Origin: Butyricimonas synergistica DSM 23225
GTDB taxonomy: Bacteria > Bacteroidota > Bacteroidia > Bacteroidales > Marinifilaceae
Direction of reading: 5' to 3'
Length of the DNA stretch: 64,000 nucleotides
Assembly: GCF_000379665.1 (NCBI RefSeq)
Contig: NZ_KB903359.1
Span: 969,475 to 1,033,474, forward strand
In this document: in pieces, positions 1 through 8,342 of the stretch
Position numbering within the stretch: position 1 is the stretch's first letter
Layout of the letters: the number at the start of each line of letters is the position of its first letter
Notes under the pieces: model-generated
What the model saw: only the letters and a program-made list of their open reading frames with translations
Database searches by the model: none
Told to the model about the DNA's origin: nothing
Made by a program: the position numbers and the translations under genes

Positions 1-2547
1 GCGGCAAATGGAGTCATTATCGTGACCACGAAAAAAGGAAAGAAAAATCAAGACGCCACTTTCACCGTGAACGCCTCCCAAACTTGGAGTATCCTTCCCG
101 AATTACCGACCATAACGACAGGACGGGCAGAACGTTTATTTCGACTGCGTTCTTTCAGAGAGCGGTTCTGTGCTTATATCGATCCGGAAACCAACAGGTA
201 TAAATACCCGACCACACTTCGAGAACAATATGATAACTGGGACCGAGGGGCAATGCTCGATGGAAATTTCGAGCCTATCCCTTTTAATAATAATACAAAC
301 AACGGCAATATGTTTCAAGATAGTTTGAATGTATTCTACAATAACTCAACTAACTACTTCCCGATTTATTACGAGAAAGGCAAAGTCACGAACGCAAACA
401 TTCAAACCTACGGCGGCTCGGAAAGAATAACTTATGGTATCGGTTTAGGATACTACAACGAAGAAGGTATTTTCAGGGGTACCGGTTTTAACCGGGTGGA
501 TCTAAATTCTTCCATGAACGTAACTCCGGTAAACCGTTTGAATGTAGATTTACGCCTAAATGCATCCTTATCTAATCGTAAACGAGGAACGAAATCAGAA
601 GGATTAGGATCTGCACCTGCCATCGAAACAGTCCCAGGTGACCCGTATAAATTATCTTCATTATTCCCGGGAGAAGGTTCCGTGGCATGGAATTCCGTAC
701 TGGATGCTTACAAGGGAACCAAAGAAAAAAACAGGGCAATCCGTTTACGTTCCAATTTCAAGTTAGGATATGAACCCATAGAAGGATTAAATATATCTAC
801 ATCATTATCGGCAGACTATTCCATCGACCGCCGAAACTATTTCCAACCCTCCTATTTAAGTGAATCCGGATACTCCAAAAGTATCGGGGAAACAGGTATC
901 AACCTGATGGTATTGAATGAAAACATTCTTTCGTTCAACCGCACCCTGAAAGAAGACCACACGATCGGTTTCGTTGCCGGACTTTCATACCAGTACGATC
1001 AAGTAGAATACAACGGAGGTAGCGCCGAGAACTCTCCCTGCGATAAAATATATTACGCCCCTTCCGGGATGCCCGAAATTGGGAAAGAAGTCTACGATTT
1101 CGGGGGTGGTTACAAATATGAAGAAGTTATCGCCTTCCAGCATTATCAATCGGATATGCAGGAAAAAAGCCTGTTGTCTTATTTTGCTCGATTAGAATAC
1201 AGTTTCAAAGAACGGTATTTACTCTCATTAAGTTTCCGACGTGACGGGAGCTCTACTTTCGGGGAAAACAATCGCTGGGGAACATTCCCTTCCGTGGCAG
1301 CCGGTTGGACGTTTTCAGAGGAACCCTTCATCAAGGAAAAATTAGGCTGGCTCTCTTTCGGGAAAATCCGGGCAAGTTGGGGACGTTCCGGCATGCACTT
1401 CAGTTCCAATTACCTGGCATTAGGCATTATGAACGTGGGAGCCACTTCTTACCGGGGTAACCCGACCATCAATCCCAAGTGGGACGACGGACTGTATAAT
1501 CATGAACTTTCGTGGGAGGAAACCGACCAATATGATTTCGGATTGGACTTGGATTTCTTTGATTACCGCCTGACGTTTACTGCGGATTATTATTACCGCT
1601 ACACGGATAAATTACTTGCACGAATCACCCTACCCGGCGATCATAACGGTTATGAACAACAATGGCGAAATGCAGCGGCAATTTCCAACGAAGGAATAGA
1701 ACTGATGGTCAAATACGAAATTTTCCGGGAACCGGATTTGTACTGGAAAATTTCCGTGAACGGGGCAAAAAACTGGAATCGTTTCGAAAAATCGTATGAC
1801 GGAAAAGATTTTGGTGGCAGGGTTATAGGTAAATCCCTGAATGGTATTTATGCCAAAAAAACAGACGGTTTTATTAATTCCCAAGATGAAATGAAAGTAT
1901 ATTATAATCAACAGGGAGTAAGTTTCTATTTATCAGCGAACAATTATAGCAAAAACACTTTTTATAAACCCGGGGATTACAAATTTGTCGATTTAAATGG
2001 AGATTCCCAAGTTGATTCTGAAGATGAGGTTTACATAGGAAGCGCTTTACCGGAAATCAGCGGAGGTATCGTGAATGAATTCCGCTGGAAAAATTTTGAT
2101 CTGAATATGTTACTCACCTACACGATAGGACGACACATGGTTAATCCTCTCGTCAAAAGATGTCTTTCTACCTTTTCAAATTATCAAGCATTGGTTGTCG
2201 ATTTGGACAAAATCAGCTTCTGGGAAAAGCCGAACGATAACCCTGATTACCCAAGATTCCAATACGATCAAACAGTCGGTTTATGGTCAACCGTCGATCG
2301 GGATGTTGAAAAGGTCAACTATATGAAATTGCGGACCCTGACTTTGGGATATAGTTTCCCCAAAAAGTGGAGTAAAAAAGTAGGGATGGAAGAGTTAAGA
2401 ATATTTGTAAGCGGCGAAAATCTGTTGACATGGACCAATTACTCGGGAATGGATCCGGAAACAGTAGACATCACGTCAGGGGAAGACTGGCAGATAAATT
2501 ATCCTTTAGCCAGAAAATACACGCTGGGTTTAACTTTAAAATTTTAA
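1..2547 (+). CDS. SusC/RagA-family TonB-dependent outer-membrane transporter, 5' end outside window
   Basis: The reading frame is open from base 1 and begins AANGVIIVTT, which is the end of the plug-domain signature (GSRAANGVVVITT) found in SusC proteins. Signal peptide, carboxypeptidase-like domain and most of the plug are therefore outside the window. The remaining ~850 residues are beta-barrel: alternating aromatic strands, FRRDGSSTFGENNRWGTFPS typical of the family, and a C-terminal strand ending in Phe (YTLGLTLKF), the outer-membrane insertion signal. SusC proteins import oligomers through the outer membrane with a SusD lid; the SusD gene starts 4 bases after this stop. The substrate cannot be told from sequence; no glycosidase lies in the visible part of the locus. 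Confidence 0.95.
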   Translation, partial: AANGVIIVTTKKGKKNQDATFTVNASQTWSILPELPTITTGRAERLFRLRSFRERFCAYIDPETNRYKYPTTLREQYDNWDRGAMLDGNFEPIPFNNNTNNGNMFQDSLNVFYNNSTNYFPIYYEKGKVTNANIQTYGGSERITYGIGLGYYNEEGIFRGTGFNRVDLNSSMNVTPVNRLNVDLRLNASLSNRKRGTKSEGLGSAPAIETVPGDPYKLSSLFPGEGSVAWNSVLDAYKGTKEKNRAIRLRSNFKLGYEPIEGLNISTSLSADYSIDRRNYFQPSYLSESGYSKSIGETGINLMVLNENILSFNRTLKEDHTIGFVAGLSYQYDQVEYNGGSAENSPCDKIYYAPSGMPEIGKEVYDFGGGYKYEEVIAFQHYQSDMQEKSLLSYFARLEYSFKERYLLSLSFRRDGSSTFGENNRWGTFPSVAAGWTFSEEPFIKEKLGWLSFGKIRASWGRSGMHFSSNYLALGIMNVGATSYRGNPTINPKWDDGLYNHELSWEETDQYDFGLDLDFFDYRLTFTADYYYRYTDKLLARITLPGDHNGYEQQWRNAAAISNEGIELMVKYEIFREPDLYWKISVNGAKNWNRFEKSYDGKDFGGRVIGKSLNGIYAKKTDGFINSQDEMKVYYNQQGVSFYLSANNYSKNTFYKPGDYKFVDLNGDSQVDSEDEVYIGSALPEISGGIVNEFRWKNFDLNMLLTYTIGRHMVNPLVKRCLSTFSNYQALVVDLDKISFWEKPNDNPDYPRFQYDQTVGLWSTVDRDVEKVNYMKLRTLTLGYSFPKKWSKKVGMEELRIFVSGENLLTWTNYSGMDPETVDITSGEDWQINYPLARKYTLGLTLKF

Positions 2548-2550
2548 ACA

Positions 2551-4131
2551 ATGAGAAACTATTATATTCTGTTAGCAATTCTAACTTACGTTCAGTTTTG
2601 CGCTTGCGAGGATACATTAAGAATGATTCCTGAAAATTCTGTCACCTTCGAGAACGCTTTCGAGAATGAACGGGAAATTGAAATCGGGGTGCTTACCGTG
2701 GAAAGATATGCCCGGAAATATTTGGGAATGACCGATATTCAATACCCAGCATTATATGGAGCCTACTCGAATTATCATACTCCATTGGATGCGGCTCTTT
2801 TGCGAGAAAATGATGCGGCATTATATACGATACAATGGAATCACATATACGAAGTAATAGCAATGGCAAATGTTCCGTTACCGTATATTGATAAAGTGGA
2901 AATGCCGCAAGAACGCCGGAATTTTTATAAAGGGCAAATCTTTTTCACGAAAGCATTAGCTTACTTCGAGTTAGGGCGACGCTGGGGACGCTGCCCGATC
3001 ATTCGGGATGAAGTAAAATTCCAACCCGTTGAATTTTCATCTTGGGTAAAAGTCATCGACTATGCCATTGAATTAACGCGAAAGGCGATCAAATCGCTCC
3101 CGGAATACCCGGATTTAAAAGATTGCAACGGGAATGCCATCACATATAAATCCGTTCCCTGCAAAGGGGCGGCACAAGCCTTGTTAGCCCATTTATGCGC
3201 ATGGAAAGCAGGATGCAAATACATGGCAGCTCCCGAAGAGGCAACTTACGATGAACAGGCATTGTGGTCTGCTGTCGATTCCGCCTGCACGGCATTAATC
3301 AACTCCCCCGTTTACGAATTGGCGAAAACCCCGGAAGAGGTATGTACAAGCACGTTAGTCGGGGGCGACCAGGAAAGTATCTATGAAAATGTATTACGCG
3401 GATTCTGGGAAGAAATGGAAAACGAAGACCCTTTCTCTATAACTAATCGCATATTTTGTTTCGGGCGATTTTTCCAAAGCTGGCCGGTAGTAACAAACAC
3501 GGGAGAAGGAGATATCCAAAACATGAAATACAGAATATTAAATACTTCCGTACGCGAAATGTACCCTACCCGGACCGTGGGCGACCAAACGGTAACCGAC
3601 CTGCGACGGGATGCCTACTTCTACGATTTCGAACGCATGGAAGCCGAAGACACGGACATCACGGGAGGATACGCTTACCCGTGGAAATGGCGATTGGCAA
3701 GGGTCGGCACATCCGGCTGGGATATAGGAGAATTTTCTAATTTTGACCAGAACCGTATCTGGTTCCGATTAGCCGATATTATCCTATTACGAGCCGAATG
3801 CCGAGCTCGATTAGGCAATCAAAGTGGAGCCATTGCCGATTTAAATCGTATCCGGGAACGCGCAAACGCGGAACTTTACAACTCATCCGAATATGACGGG
3901 AATCTACGCTATGCCATCTACAAGGAACGGGAAAAAGAGTTATTGATGGAAGGTTGGCGCTGGTACGACATCATCCGGAACGGGTATTACAAAACAGAAC
4001 TGTATGGCGGATTCCGGAATGTATCGGCACAGGATATTATCGATGGCGTATTCTTTAACGGAGTTGACGATATCGAATTCGAGAATAATCCATTAGCACG
4101 CCAAAACACGTATTGGTTAAAAAGAATATAA
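2551..4131 (+). CDS. SusD/RagB-family surface nutrient-binding lipoprotein
   Basis: The 526-residue product starts with a lipoprotein signal (MRNYYILLAILTYVQFCACED; Cys about residue 19). TPR-like helices follow, and the C-terminal part carries the SusD hallmarks: WFRLADIILLRAECRARLG, then AIADLNRIRERA and a KEREKELLMEGWRWYDIIR segment. SusD proteins sit on the SusC barrel as a hinged lid and bind the substrate. The gene follows the SusC stop by three bases, so the two are surely co-transcribed. Length is normal for the family. Confidence 0.95.
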   Translation: MRNYYILLAILTYVQFCACEDTLRMIPENSVTFENAFENEREIEIGVLTVERYARKYLGMTDIQYPALYGAYSNYHTPLDAALLRENDAALYTIQWNHIYEVIAMANVPLPYIDKVEMPQERRNFYKGQIFFTKALAYFELGRRWGRCPIIRDEVKFQPVEFSSWVKVIDYAIELTRKAIKSLPEYPDLKDCNGNAITYKSVPCKGAAQALLAHLCAWKAGCKYMAAPEEATYDEQALWSAVDSACTALINSPVYELAKTPEEVCTSTLVGGDQESIYENVLRGFWEEMENEDPFSITNRIFCFGRFFQSWPVVTNTGEGDIQNMKYRILNTSVREMYPTRTVGDQTVTDLRRDAYFYDFERMEAEDTDITGGYAYPWKWRLARVGTSGWDIGEFSNFDQNRIWFRLADIILLRAECRARLGNQSGAIADLNRIRERANAELYNSSEYDGNLRYAIYKEREKELLMEGWRWYDIIRNGYYKTELYGGFRNVSAQDIIDGVFFNGVDDIEFENNPLARQNTYWLKRI

Positions 4132-4159
4132 AAATTTAGGACCTAAAATTCATAATAAA

Positions 4160-4792
4160 ATGAGAACGTTATTATATATATCAATATGTATTTGTGTACT
4201 ACCGCTCTTCACGGGTTGTGACACGAAACAAGATTGGATTGACACGGGAGTATCTTCACCGTATCATGATTGCAGCATCATGGAATACCTGCGAGGTGAC
4301 AAATATAACTGGGAACTGACTGTGGCAATGATCGAACGGGCAGGTTTGACAGCCCTATTCGAGGGAAATGAGCCGGAATACAAGGAAATCACCTTTTTCG
4401 CCCCGCCGAGTTATTCCGTGTTACGCTACCTATGGGATAATGATATGGAAAACGTGAGTGAACTTACTCCCGAATTTTGCCGGGAGATGATTCTGAAACA
4501 CGTGGTCAAAGGAAAAATGCTAAAGTCCGCGATTGCTTACCGTAACCCGGATTATATCATCACGGATAGCAAACAAGACGGTGGAACGGAATTAACCTGC
4601 ATCAGTGGAAACCGTTTGATCGCCTACGTGGACAAATCCCCTTATGGCGGAGTACCTGATGTCGGTCCGGAAACCATGTACTTGTATTCCTTCTCGGCTT
4701 ATACCCATGTGCCTTTGGCAACTCCGGACATACAACCGCTGAATGGGGTCGTTCATGCTTTGAATTATAATTATATATTAGGAAAAATTTAA
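4160..4792 (+). CDS. Fasciclin-like domain lipoprotein
   Basis: The 210-residue product has a lipoprotein signal (MRTLLYISICICVLPLFTGCD). The mature part has a fasciclin (FAS1)-like layout: a short YLRGDKYNWELTVAMIERAGL helix region, EITFFAPPSYSVLRYLWDN (compare the FAS1 'TvFAPtn.Af' box), EFCREMILKHVVKGKML (the H-box) and a final PLNGVVHALNYNYIL strand typical of FAS1 ends (NGvvHvid.vL). FAS1 domains are adhesion or surface-binding modules, and such lipoproteins are common as the third or fourth gene in SusC/D loci. It probably sits on the cell surface with the SusC/D complex. The ligand is unknown. Confidence 0.8.
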   Translation: MRTLLYISICICVLPLFTGCDTKQDWIDTGVSSPYHDCSIMEYLRGDKYNWELTVAMIERAGLTALFEGNEPEYKEITFFAPPSYSVLRYLWDNDMENVSELTPEFCREMILKHVVKGKMLKSAIAYRNPDYIITDSKQDGGTELTCISGNRLIAYVDKSPYGGVPDVGPETMYLYSFSAYTHVPLATPDIQPLNGVVHALNYNYILGKI

Positions 4793-4803
4793 ACCCTAAA
4801 GCT

Positions 4804-5238
4804 ATGAAAAGATTAATCATATTGCTCGTCATTGGAACACTGACATGGTTTACCAACGGGTGCCAGGATATAACTGTCGGATACTTGTTGACAAAGAGTG
4901 CAAATTATAACCCCGATACACTGGTGATAAAAAGTAAAAATTCATTAGATGTAGCCGGTGAAGATTACCTCCGGGCAAAATGGGGACAACCTTGGGTAAG
5001 TACCCCTATTGAAGGAGTGGAAGGAACGGCTCAAATTATCGTATCGATCAAGAATATCACTTCCACCTCGGGAGATCCCGATAAATTATGGGAAGTACTT
5101 GAAGTTCGCGGTGACGGTACATTTGAGATTCCCCTACAGCATGATGTCCCGGTAGGACGCTACGTAATTTCCCTGAATTTCAAAAACGAGGGTTACTCGA
5201 AAGACGTAAACGATTGTTTCACCATCATCGTGAAATAA
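4804..5238 (+). CDS. Small lipoprotein of a SusC/D locus, function unknown
   Basis: The 144-residue product has signal MKRLIILLVIGTLTWFTNGCQ with the lipid-modified Cys about residue 20. The mature part looks all-beta: NPDTLVIKSKNSLDV, AQIIVSIKNITSTSG, and a regular final strand pair VGRYVISLNFKNEGYSKDVNDCFTIIV. This suggests one Ig-like or DUF4843/SusE-like domain, but I do not recognise the family firmly. It starts 11 bases after the fasciclin gene and is followed by a strong hairpin, so it is the last gene of this locus. A surface role helping SusC/D is inferred from position only. Confidence 0.7.
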   Translation: MKRLIILLVIGTLTWFTNGCQDITVGYLLTKSANYNPDTLVIKSKNSLDVAGEDYLRAKWGQPWVSTPIEGVEGTAQIIVSIKNITSTSGDPDKLWEVLEVRGDGTFEIPLQHDVPVGRYVISLNFKNEGYSKDVNDCFTIIVK

Positions 5239-5263
5239 ATCATTGTAGTGTGTATGTGGCTCA

Positions 5264-5289
5264 GATAGGCACTTGTAGAAGTGCCTATC
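5264..5289 (+). terminator. Hairpin terminator after the first SusC/D locus
   Basis: A perfect 11-bp stem (GATAGGCACTT / AAGTGCCTATC) with a GTAG loop lies 25 bases after the stop of the last lipoprotein gene. The T-run after it is weak. It separates the SusC/D locus from the accessory island. Confidence 0.7.
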
Positions 5290-5321
5290 CCCTACACCGA
5301 TTCTACAAAAATAAACCTTGT

Positions 5322-5413
5322 TTTCCCGGCGTTTGACAAGGAATGTTAAGCCTATAAATTCAATATAAACTCAATATAGAATCGCTTAACATTCAAACGA
5401 GAACAAGTTTATA
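5322..5413. repeat. Nested inverted repeats upstream of the DUF6266/RteC-like module
   Basis: A perfect 11-bp inverted repeat GAATGTTAAGC (5341-5351) / GCTTAACATTC (5384-5394) encloses two TCAATATA direct repeats. An outer imperfect arm pair (AAACCTTGTTTTC near 5323 and GAGAACAAGTTT near 5400) makes it part of a larger fold. It ends about 105 bases before the start codon at 5518. It could be an operator or a folded 5' leader for the module; no -7 box matches exactly here. Confidence 0.5.
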
Positions 5414-5517
5414 AGATTTGTTTATTGAATGGATTTCATCTCTATAGACTGAATAAGGTTGGTGCAAACTTTCCCGTTCAGTCAAAAAGAGTATTGTTTA
5501 ATTTAATCTCTAAAATT

Positions 5518-6147
5518 ATGGCAGACATCGATTCTGATTTCGTGAAAGCCTTATCCGGCAAGGTCGGAGGGGTTTCCATCGTGGAACGATACGGCAAAAA
5601 ATTTGCCCGGCTGCTCCCCGTCATTTACCATGATGCACAAAGCGAGGAACAGTTGCATCAACGGGGAAAATTGCAAGCCGTCATCGCCCTCTACCAACGA
5701 GTGAAGGACTCGCCCCTCCCACTGGTCTGGCGAACCGCCGCGATCGGGTTACCCCGTTCGGGTTACAACCTGTTCGTGAAGCGAAACATTCATGCGTTTC
5801 GGGGAGATGGTTTCGTGAGGGACTACTCGCAATTACATTTTAGCGAGGGGACGTTACAACAAGCAGAGAATCTGACCCTGACAAGCGCATCCGACAGCAA
5901 TTTCACCTTGTGTTGGACGTGCAACCCGGAAACCGCCTCTTCCTCACACACCGACCGATTAATCCTTATCCTGGTAGAAGAAGACGCCACATTTTTCCCC
6001 CATGTTATTGAAACACCCGCTTGCAGGGCTGACGAATCCTTCACCTTCCGGCTTCCCGACGGGGTATCGCTTCCCTCCCACCTGTATTGCTTTTTCAGCA
6101 ACAAGGACTTTCACCAATTTTCAAACGACAAATATTTTCAACTATGA
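5518..6147 (+). CDS. DUF6266-like protein (first copy)
   Basis: The start is taken at ATG 5518 (MADIDSDFVKALSGKVGG), because upstream codons lack family similarity. The product is 209 residues. It shows the DUF6266 plan: N-terminal LSGKVGGVSIVERYGKKFARLLP, an EEQLHQRGKLQAVIALYQRV helix like the family's 'QLAQRAKF' segment, SGYNLFVKRNIHAF, a DYSQLHFSEGTL strand, then a beta domain ending in PSHLYCFFSNKD. The family is common in Bacteroidales and has no known function; members sit near small HTH proteins and phage-type amidases. There is no signal peptide. A second divergent copy is at 10879-11517. The stop overlaps the next start (ATGA), so translation is coupled. Confidence 0.75.
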   Translation: MADIDSDFVKALSGKVGGVSIVERYGKKFARLLPVIYHDAQSEEQLHQRGKLQAVIALYQRVKDSPLPLVWRTAAIGLPRSGYNLFVKRNIHAFRGDGFVRDYSQLHFSEGTLQQAENLTLTSASDSNFTLCWTCNPETASSSHTDRLILILVEEDATFFPHVIETPACRADESFTFRLPDGVSLPSHLYCFFSNKDFHQFSNDKYFQL

Positions 6148-6842
6148 TGAACACCAAAATCATTAAAAGGTATGTCACAGAACTGAGCAAAGCCCGGGTG
6201 AAGCTCTCCGACGATCCGCTTCATCCCGTTACGTTCAATCGTGCTGATAGTTTCCCGGATTACCAGCTTTATCTTCTTGGGCTGGAAATAGAACTGTTGC
6301 CCCTTGCCGTGGAGATCGTCCTCAACCGAAAACACACCGTCCACTGGCGCAAGCTGGTGTACAACTATTCCTTGCTCCTGGAAAATTTATTCCGGGGAAA
6401 AGGAGCTTGCGGCATTCACCGTCACTTGTCGATAACAAAAGGAAACGAAGTCGTATCCTTGCAGGATTTGTCAAACGACCACCGGGAATACATCAACCGG
6501 TTTCTCACCTTGCAACGAGAGTCTTTTGAACGAACTAAGGCAAGCCTGCTCGGAACTACTTCTTTCTGTCCTTCCGATTTCACGCTTGAAGGCACCGAGA
6601 TCGACTTGAACGAGTTAATCAATTTCCTCTGGCATTCTGGTGCGGTGAAAGGCATCACCCCCGGAGTCACGAAGAAAGCATTCGCCATATACTTCTCGGC
6701 TATGATGAACCGGAAGTGCGCCAATAATTTCGAGGACAGGATACACCAATCCCTCGGGCGTTACAACCCGCTTAAATACGTGGATAAACTGCGGGAACAG
6801 TACCTCGATTACGCGGAGGAACGAGAACAAAGAAAGAAATAA
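6144..6842 (+). CDS. RteC-like protein
   Basis: The 232-residue product starts at ATG 6144, overlapping the previous stop; Met-2 is an alternative start. The C-terminal segment EIDLNELINFLWHSGAVKG...KKAFAIYFSAMMN resembles the end of RteC ('..ELIYALH.SGV.N......A..FE..FNI'), the regulator of excision in Bacteroides conjugative transposons. The N-terminal PDYQLYLLGLEIELLPLAVEIVL also fits the family's opening helix. It is only distantly similar, so regulation by DNA binding is inferred. No mobilisation or conjugation genes lie nearby. An HTH gene follows 37 bases downstream. Confidence 0.5.
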   Translation: MMNTKIIKRYVTELSKARVKLSDDPLHPVTFNRADSFPDYQLYLLGLEIELLPLAVEIVLNRKHTVHWRKLVYNYSLLLENLFRGKGACGIHRHLSITKGNEVVSLQDLSNDHREYINRFLTLQRESFERTKASLLGTTSFCPSDFTLEGTEIDLNELINFLWHSGAVKGITPGVTKKAFAIYFSAMMNRKCANNFEDRIHQSLGRYNPLKYVDKLREQYLDYAEEREQRKK

Positions 6843-6879
6843 CGACACCCCTTTTCACTAACCACAAAACTACAACATT

Positions 6880-7164
6880 ATGGAAAAACAGATTAACATC
6901 GAGTACCAACTCCATGTATTACTGGAGTGTAACCACACGTTATTGAACCAAGTGGAAGTACTGCTCAACCGGGTGGAACAACAAACGATAGCCCCGGCTG
7001 CCGAATGGTTGGACGGCAACGATGTCTGCCGCATCCTGAAAATATGCCCCCGAACGTTACAAGTTTATTGTAACAAAAATATCCTCCCCTTCCGGCGTTT
7101 AGGAGGCAAAATATTTTTCAGCAGAACGGACATTGAAGCAACGTTAGAGGCGAAGAAATTTTAA
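6880..7164 (+). CDS. Small HTH protein, excisionase/MerR-like (first copy)
   Basis: The 94-residue product has an N-terminal helical segment (about residues 5-40, LLECNHTLLNQVEVLLNRVEQQ) likely to self-associate. A C-terminal winged HTH of the excisionase/HTH_17 type follows: EWLDGNDVCRILKICPRTLQVYCNKNILPFRRLGGKIFFSRTDIEATL. Its paralogue at 9621-9905 shares the whole layout (EWLDSGEVCRFLKISSRTLSNYCDKLLLTGYRLGGKLLFRRSEIEEKL). Proteins of this kind in Bacteroidales mobile regions regulate transcription or excision. It is the last gene of the first DUF6266 module. Confidence 0.8.
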   Translation: MEKQINIEYQLHVLLECNHTLLNQVEVLLNRVEQQTIAPAAEWLDGNDVCRILKICPRTLQVYCNKNILPFRRLGGKIFFSRTDIEATLEAKKF

Positions 7165-7184
7165 CGAGGATACGTGCTAAAACT

Positions 7185-7302
7185 GGTCCATAAGGTCTAT
7201 AAGGTCCGTAGGGGTGAACATGATAAAAAAAGGGGGCATTGTCAATTAAATCATTGTATTATAATATTTAGTGACTTTACGGACTTTTCGACCTTATGGA
7301 CC
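7185..7302. repeat. 9-bp direct repeats with a 25-bp inverted copy
   Basis: Three tandem 9-mers (GGTCCATAA, GGTCTATAA, GGTCCGTAG) start at 7185. A near-complete inverted copy lies at about 7278-7302 (perfect core GACCTTATGGACC at 7290-7302). The pair could form a long hairpin downstream of the HTH gene. It may be a terminator, a protein-binding cluster, or a relic of an insertion boundary; the broken toxin gene begins just to the right. Confidence 0.6.
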
Positions 7303-7338
7303 CATGGGTGTGTTTTGACACACACTCACACGAAAACC

Positions 7339-7789
7339 TTATTTTTCCACATATCCATCAGCAATCTCAATAAGGTCAAGTTTTATATCATCCCAATTTT
7401 TACCAAGCAAACATATAGGATCAGGAAATTCATCCGCAACACTAAAATCAGTGAACAATCGCAACAACTCTTTTGGCTCATGTTCCCACGGATACCTTTT
7501 CTCATGAAAAGCAAACATTTCAGATAATGCCAATCTATCAAGCAAAAAATGTAAATCCCAAAAATCCTTTTTCCGCCCACCACGGGACACTACATTCATT
7601 TTCATCGCAACAATATCACTTACACTAGCCATGCGTATATTGTATATCTTCTGAAATACGATGACCAAACCGCAAACTGAGATTAGTTCCACCGACTAAA
7701 CGGAACGGGTTAAACAATTCTTCCGCCATCAACATATCAAGAATTTCCTTCAAATATGGTTTTACCGTTTCATAATGTAATGCTGTCAT
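7339..7789 (-). pseudogene. AbiEii/nucleotidyltransferase-type toxin, broken by an internal deletion
   Basis: The 5' part from ATG 7789 encodes MTALHYETVKPYLKEILDML..FRLVGGTNLSLRFGHRISEDI, the N-terminus of AbiEii/AbiGii-type nucleotidyltransferase toxins. The frame then stops near 7625. The C-terminal half (RMASVSDIVAMKMNVVSRGGRKKDFWDLHFLLD...FPDPICLLGKNWDDIK) continues in another frame. The family normally has roughly 100 more residues between GHRISED and RMAS, including the D-x-D-F metal site; here they join directly and out of frame. A deletion plus frameshift has removed the active site. The start overlaps the antitoxin gene by 20 bases, the usual coupled toxin-antitoxin arrangement. Confidence 0.85.
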
Positions 7790-8282
7790 TAGAATGTTTC
7801 GTTTTAGTAATCCTATAATAATTACTCGATTTATAACTTTCAAGTTCCGTAACGTCTATATTATAGAAACGTGCTATTTCTTTCTTCTCTGCTTCATTTC
7901 CTCGTTCTAAAACCCTTTGTATTACAGTTTTTTTGTATCTACCCCAGTCTATCGAATCAAAATCGATGTCCCAAAACAAAGATTTCCGGATATTGGGAAT
8001 TCCAGATACGGATTGACTTAATTCCTTATTCTTAAATTCTATCACCAAATAATACGCCTGAAGGGCATACAAGAATCCTTCTTCGTATCCCAATGCTTGT
8101 TCTATCTTAAGAGATAATTCAATTGTCAGTTGCCGCCGTCCGTTAATTATGGCATTAAGAGTCTGACTATGAACACCAATAGAAGCAGCAAAAGAACGCT
8201 GGCTAAGATTTTTCTTTTTTAAATCTCGGCTAATGATCTTTCCCGGATGAATTCCTTTTAATATGTCAATTTTATGTGCCAT
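7770..8282 (-). CDS. HTH (XRE/HigA-like) antitoxin-type regulator with DUF6922-like C-terminus
   Basis: The start is ATG 8282 (MAHKIDILKGIHPGKIIS), chosen because it follows a good -7 box and fits the family; the product is 170 residues. Residues ~10-75 form an XRE HTH of the plasmid-maintenance antidote kind (LSQRSFAASIGVHSQTLNAIINGRRQLTIELSLKIEQALG). A DUF6922-like block follows (LFWDIDFDSIDWGRYKKTVIQRVLERGNEAEKKEIARFYN). In Bacteroidales this protein pairs with an AbiEii-type toxin, and here the toxin reading frame overlaps its end. The antitoxin looks intact although the toxin is ruined. The palindrome at 8304-8331 is probably its own operator. Confidence 0.85.
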   Translation of the reverse strand: MAHKIDILKGIHPGKIISRDLKKKNLSQRSFAASIGVHSQTLNAIINGRRQLTIELSLKIEQALGYEEGFLYALQAYYLVIEFKNKELSQSVSGIPNIRKSLFWDIDFDSIDWGRYKKTVIQRVLERGNEAEKKEIARFYNIDVTELESYKSSNYYRITKTKHSNDSITL

Positions 8283-8293
8283 AATTCTTTTTA

Positions 8294-8331
8294 CAAAGAT
8301 ACGAAAATGCAAACAAATTTGTTTGCATTTT
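8294..8331 (-). promoter_or_regulatory. Promoter and palindromic operator of the antitoxin gene
   Basis: On the minus strand a perfect Bacteroidota -7 box (TATCTTTG) lies at 8301-8294, 12 bases before the start codon. Directly upstream is a perfect 28-bp palindrome at 8304-8331 with core GCAAACAAATTTGTTTGC. Position over the upstream promoter region and dyad symmetry fit binding of the HTH antitoxin dimer for autoregulation. Confidence 0.75.
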
Positions 8332-8342
8332 TATAACAAAAA

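Noticed and set aside
5425-5517. Upstream extension of the first DUF6266-like protein
   Set aside because: The added residues have no family similarity, and MADIDSDF at 5518 matches the usual N-terminus.
7174-7527. Plus-strand frame of 117 codons opposite the broken toxin
   Set aside because: Composition is not protein-like, it runs over the repeat region, and the other strand has clear AbiEii similarity.
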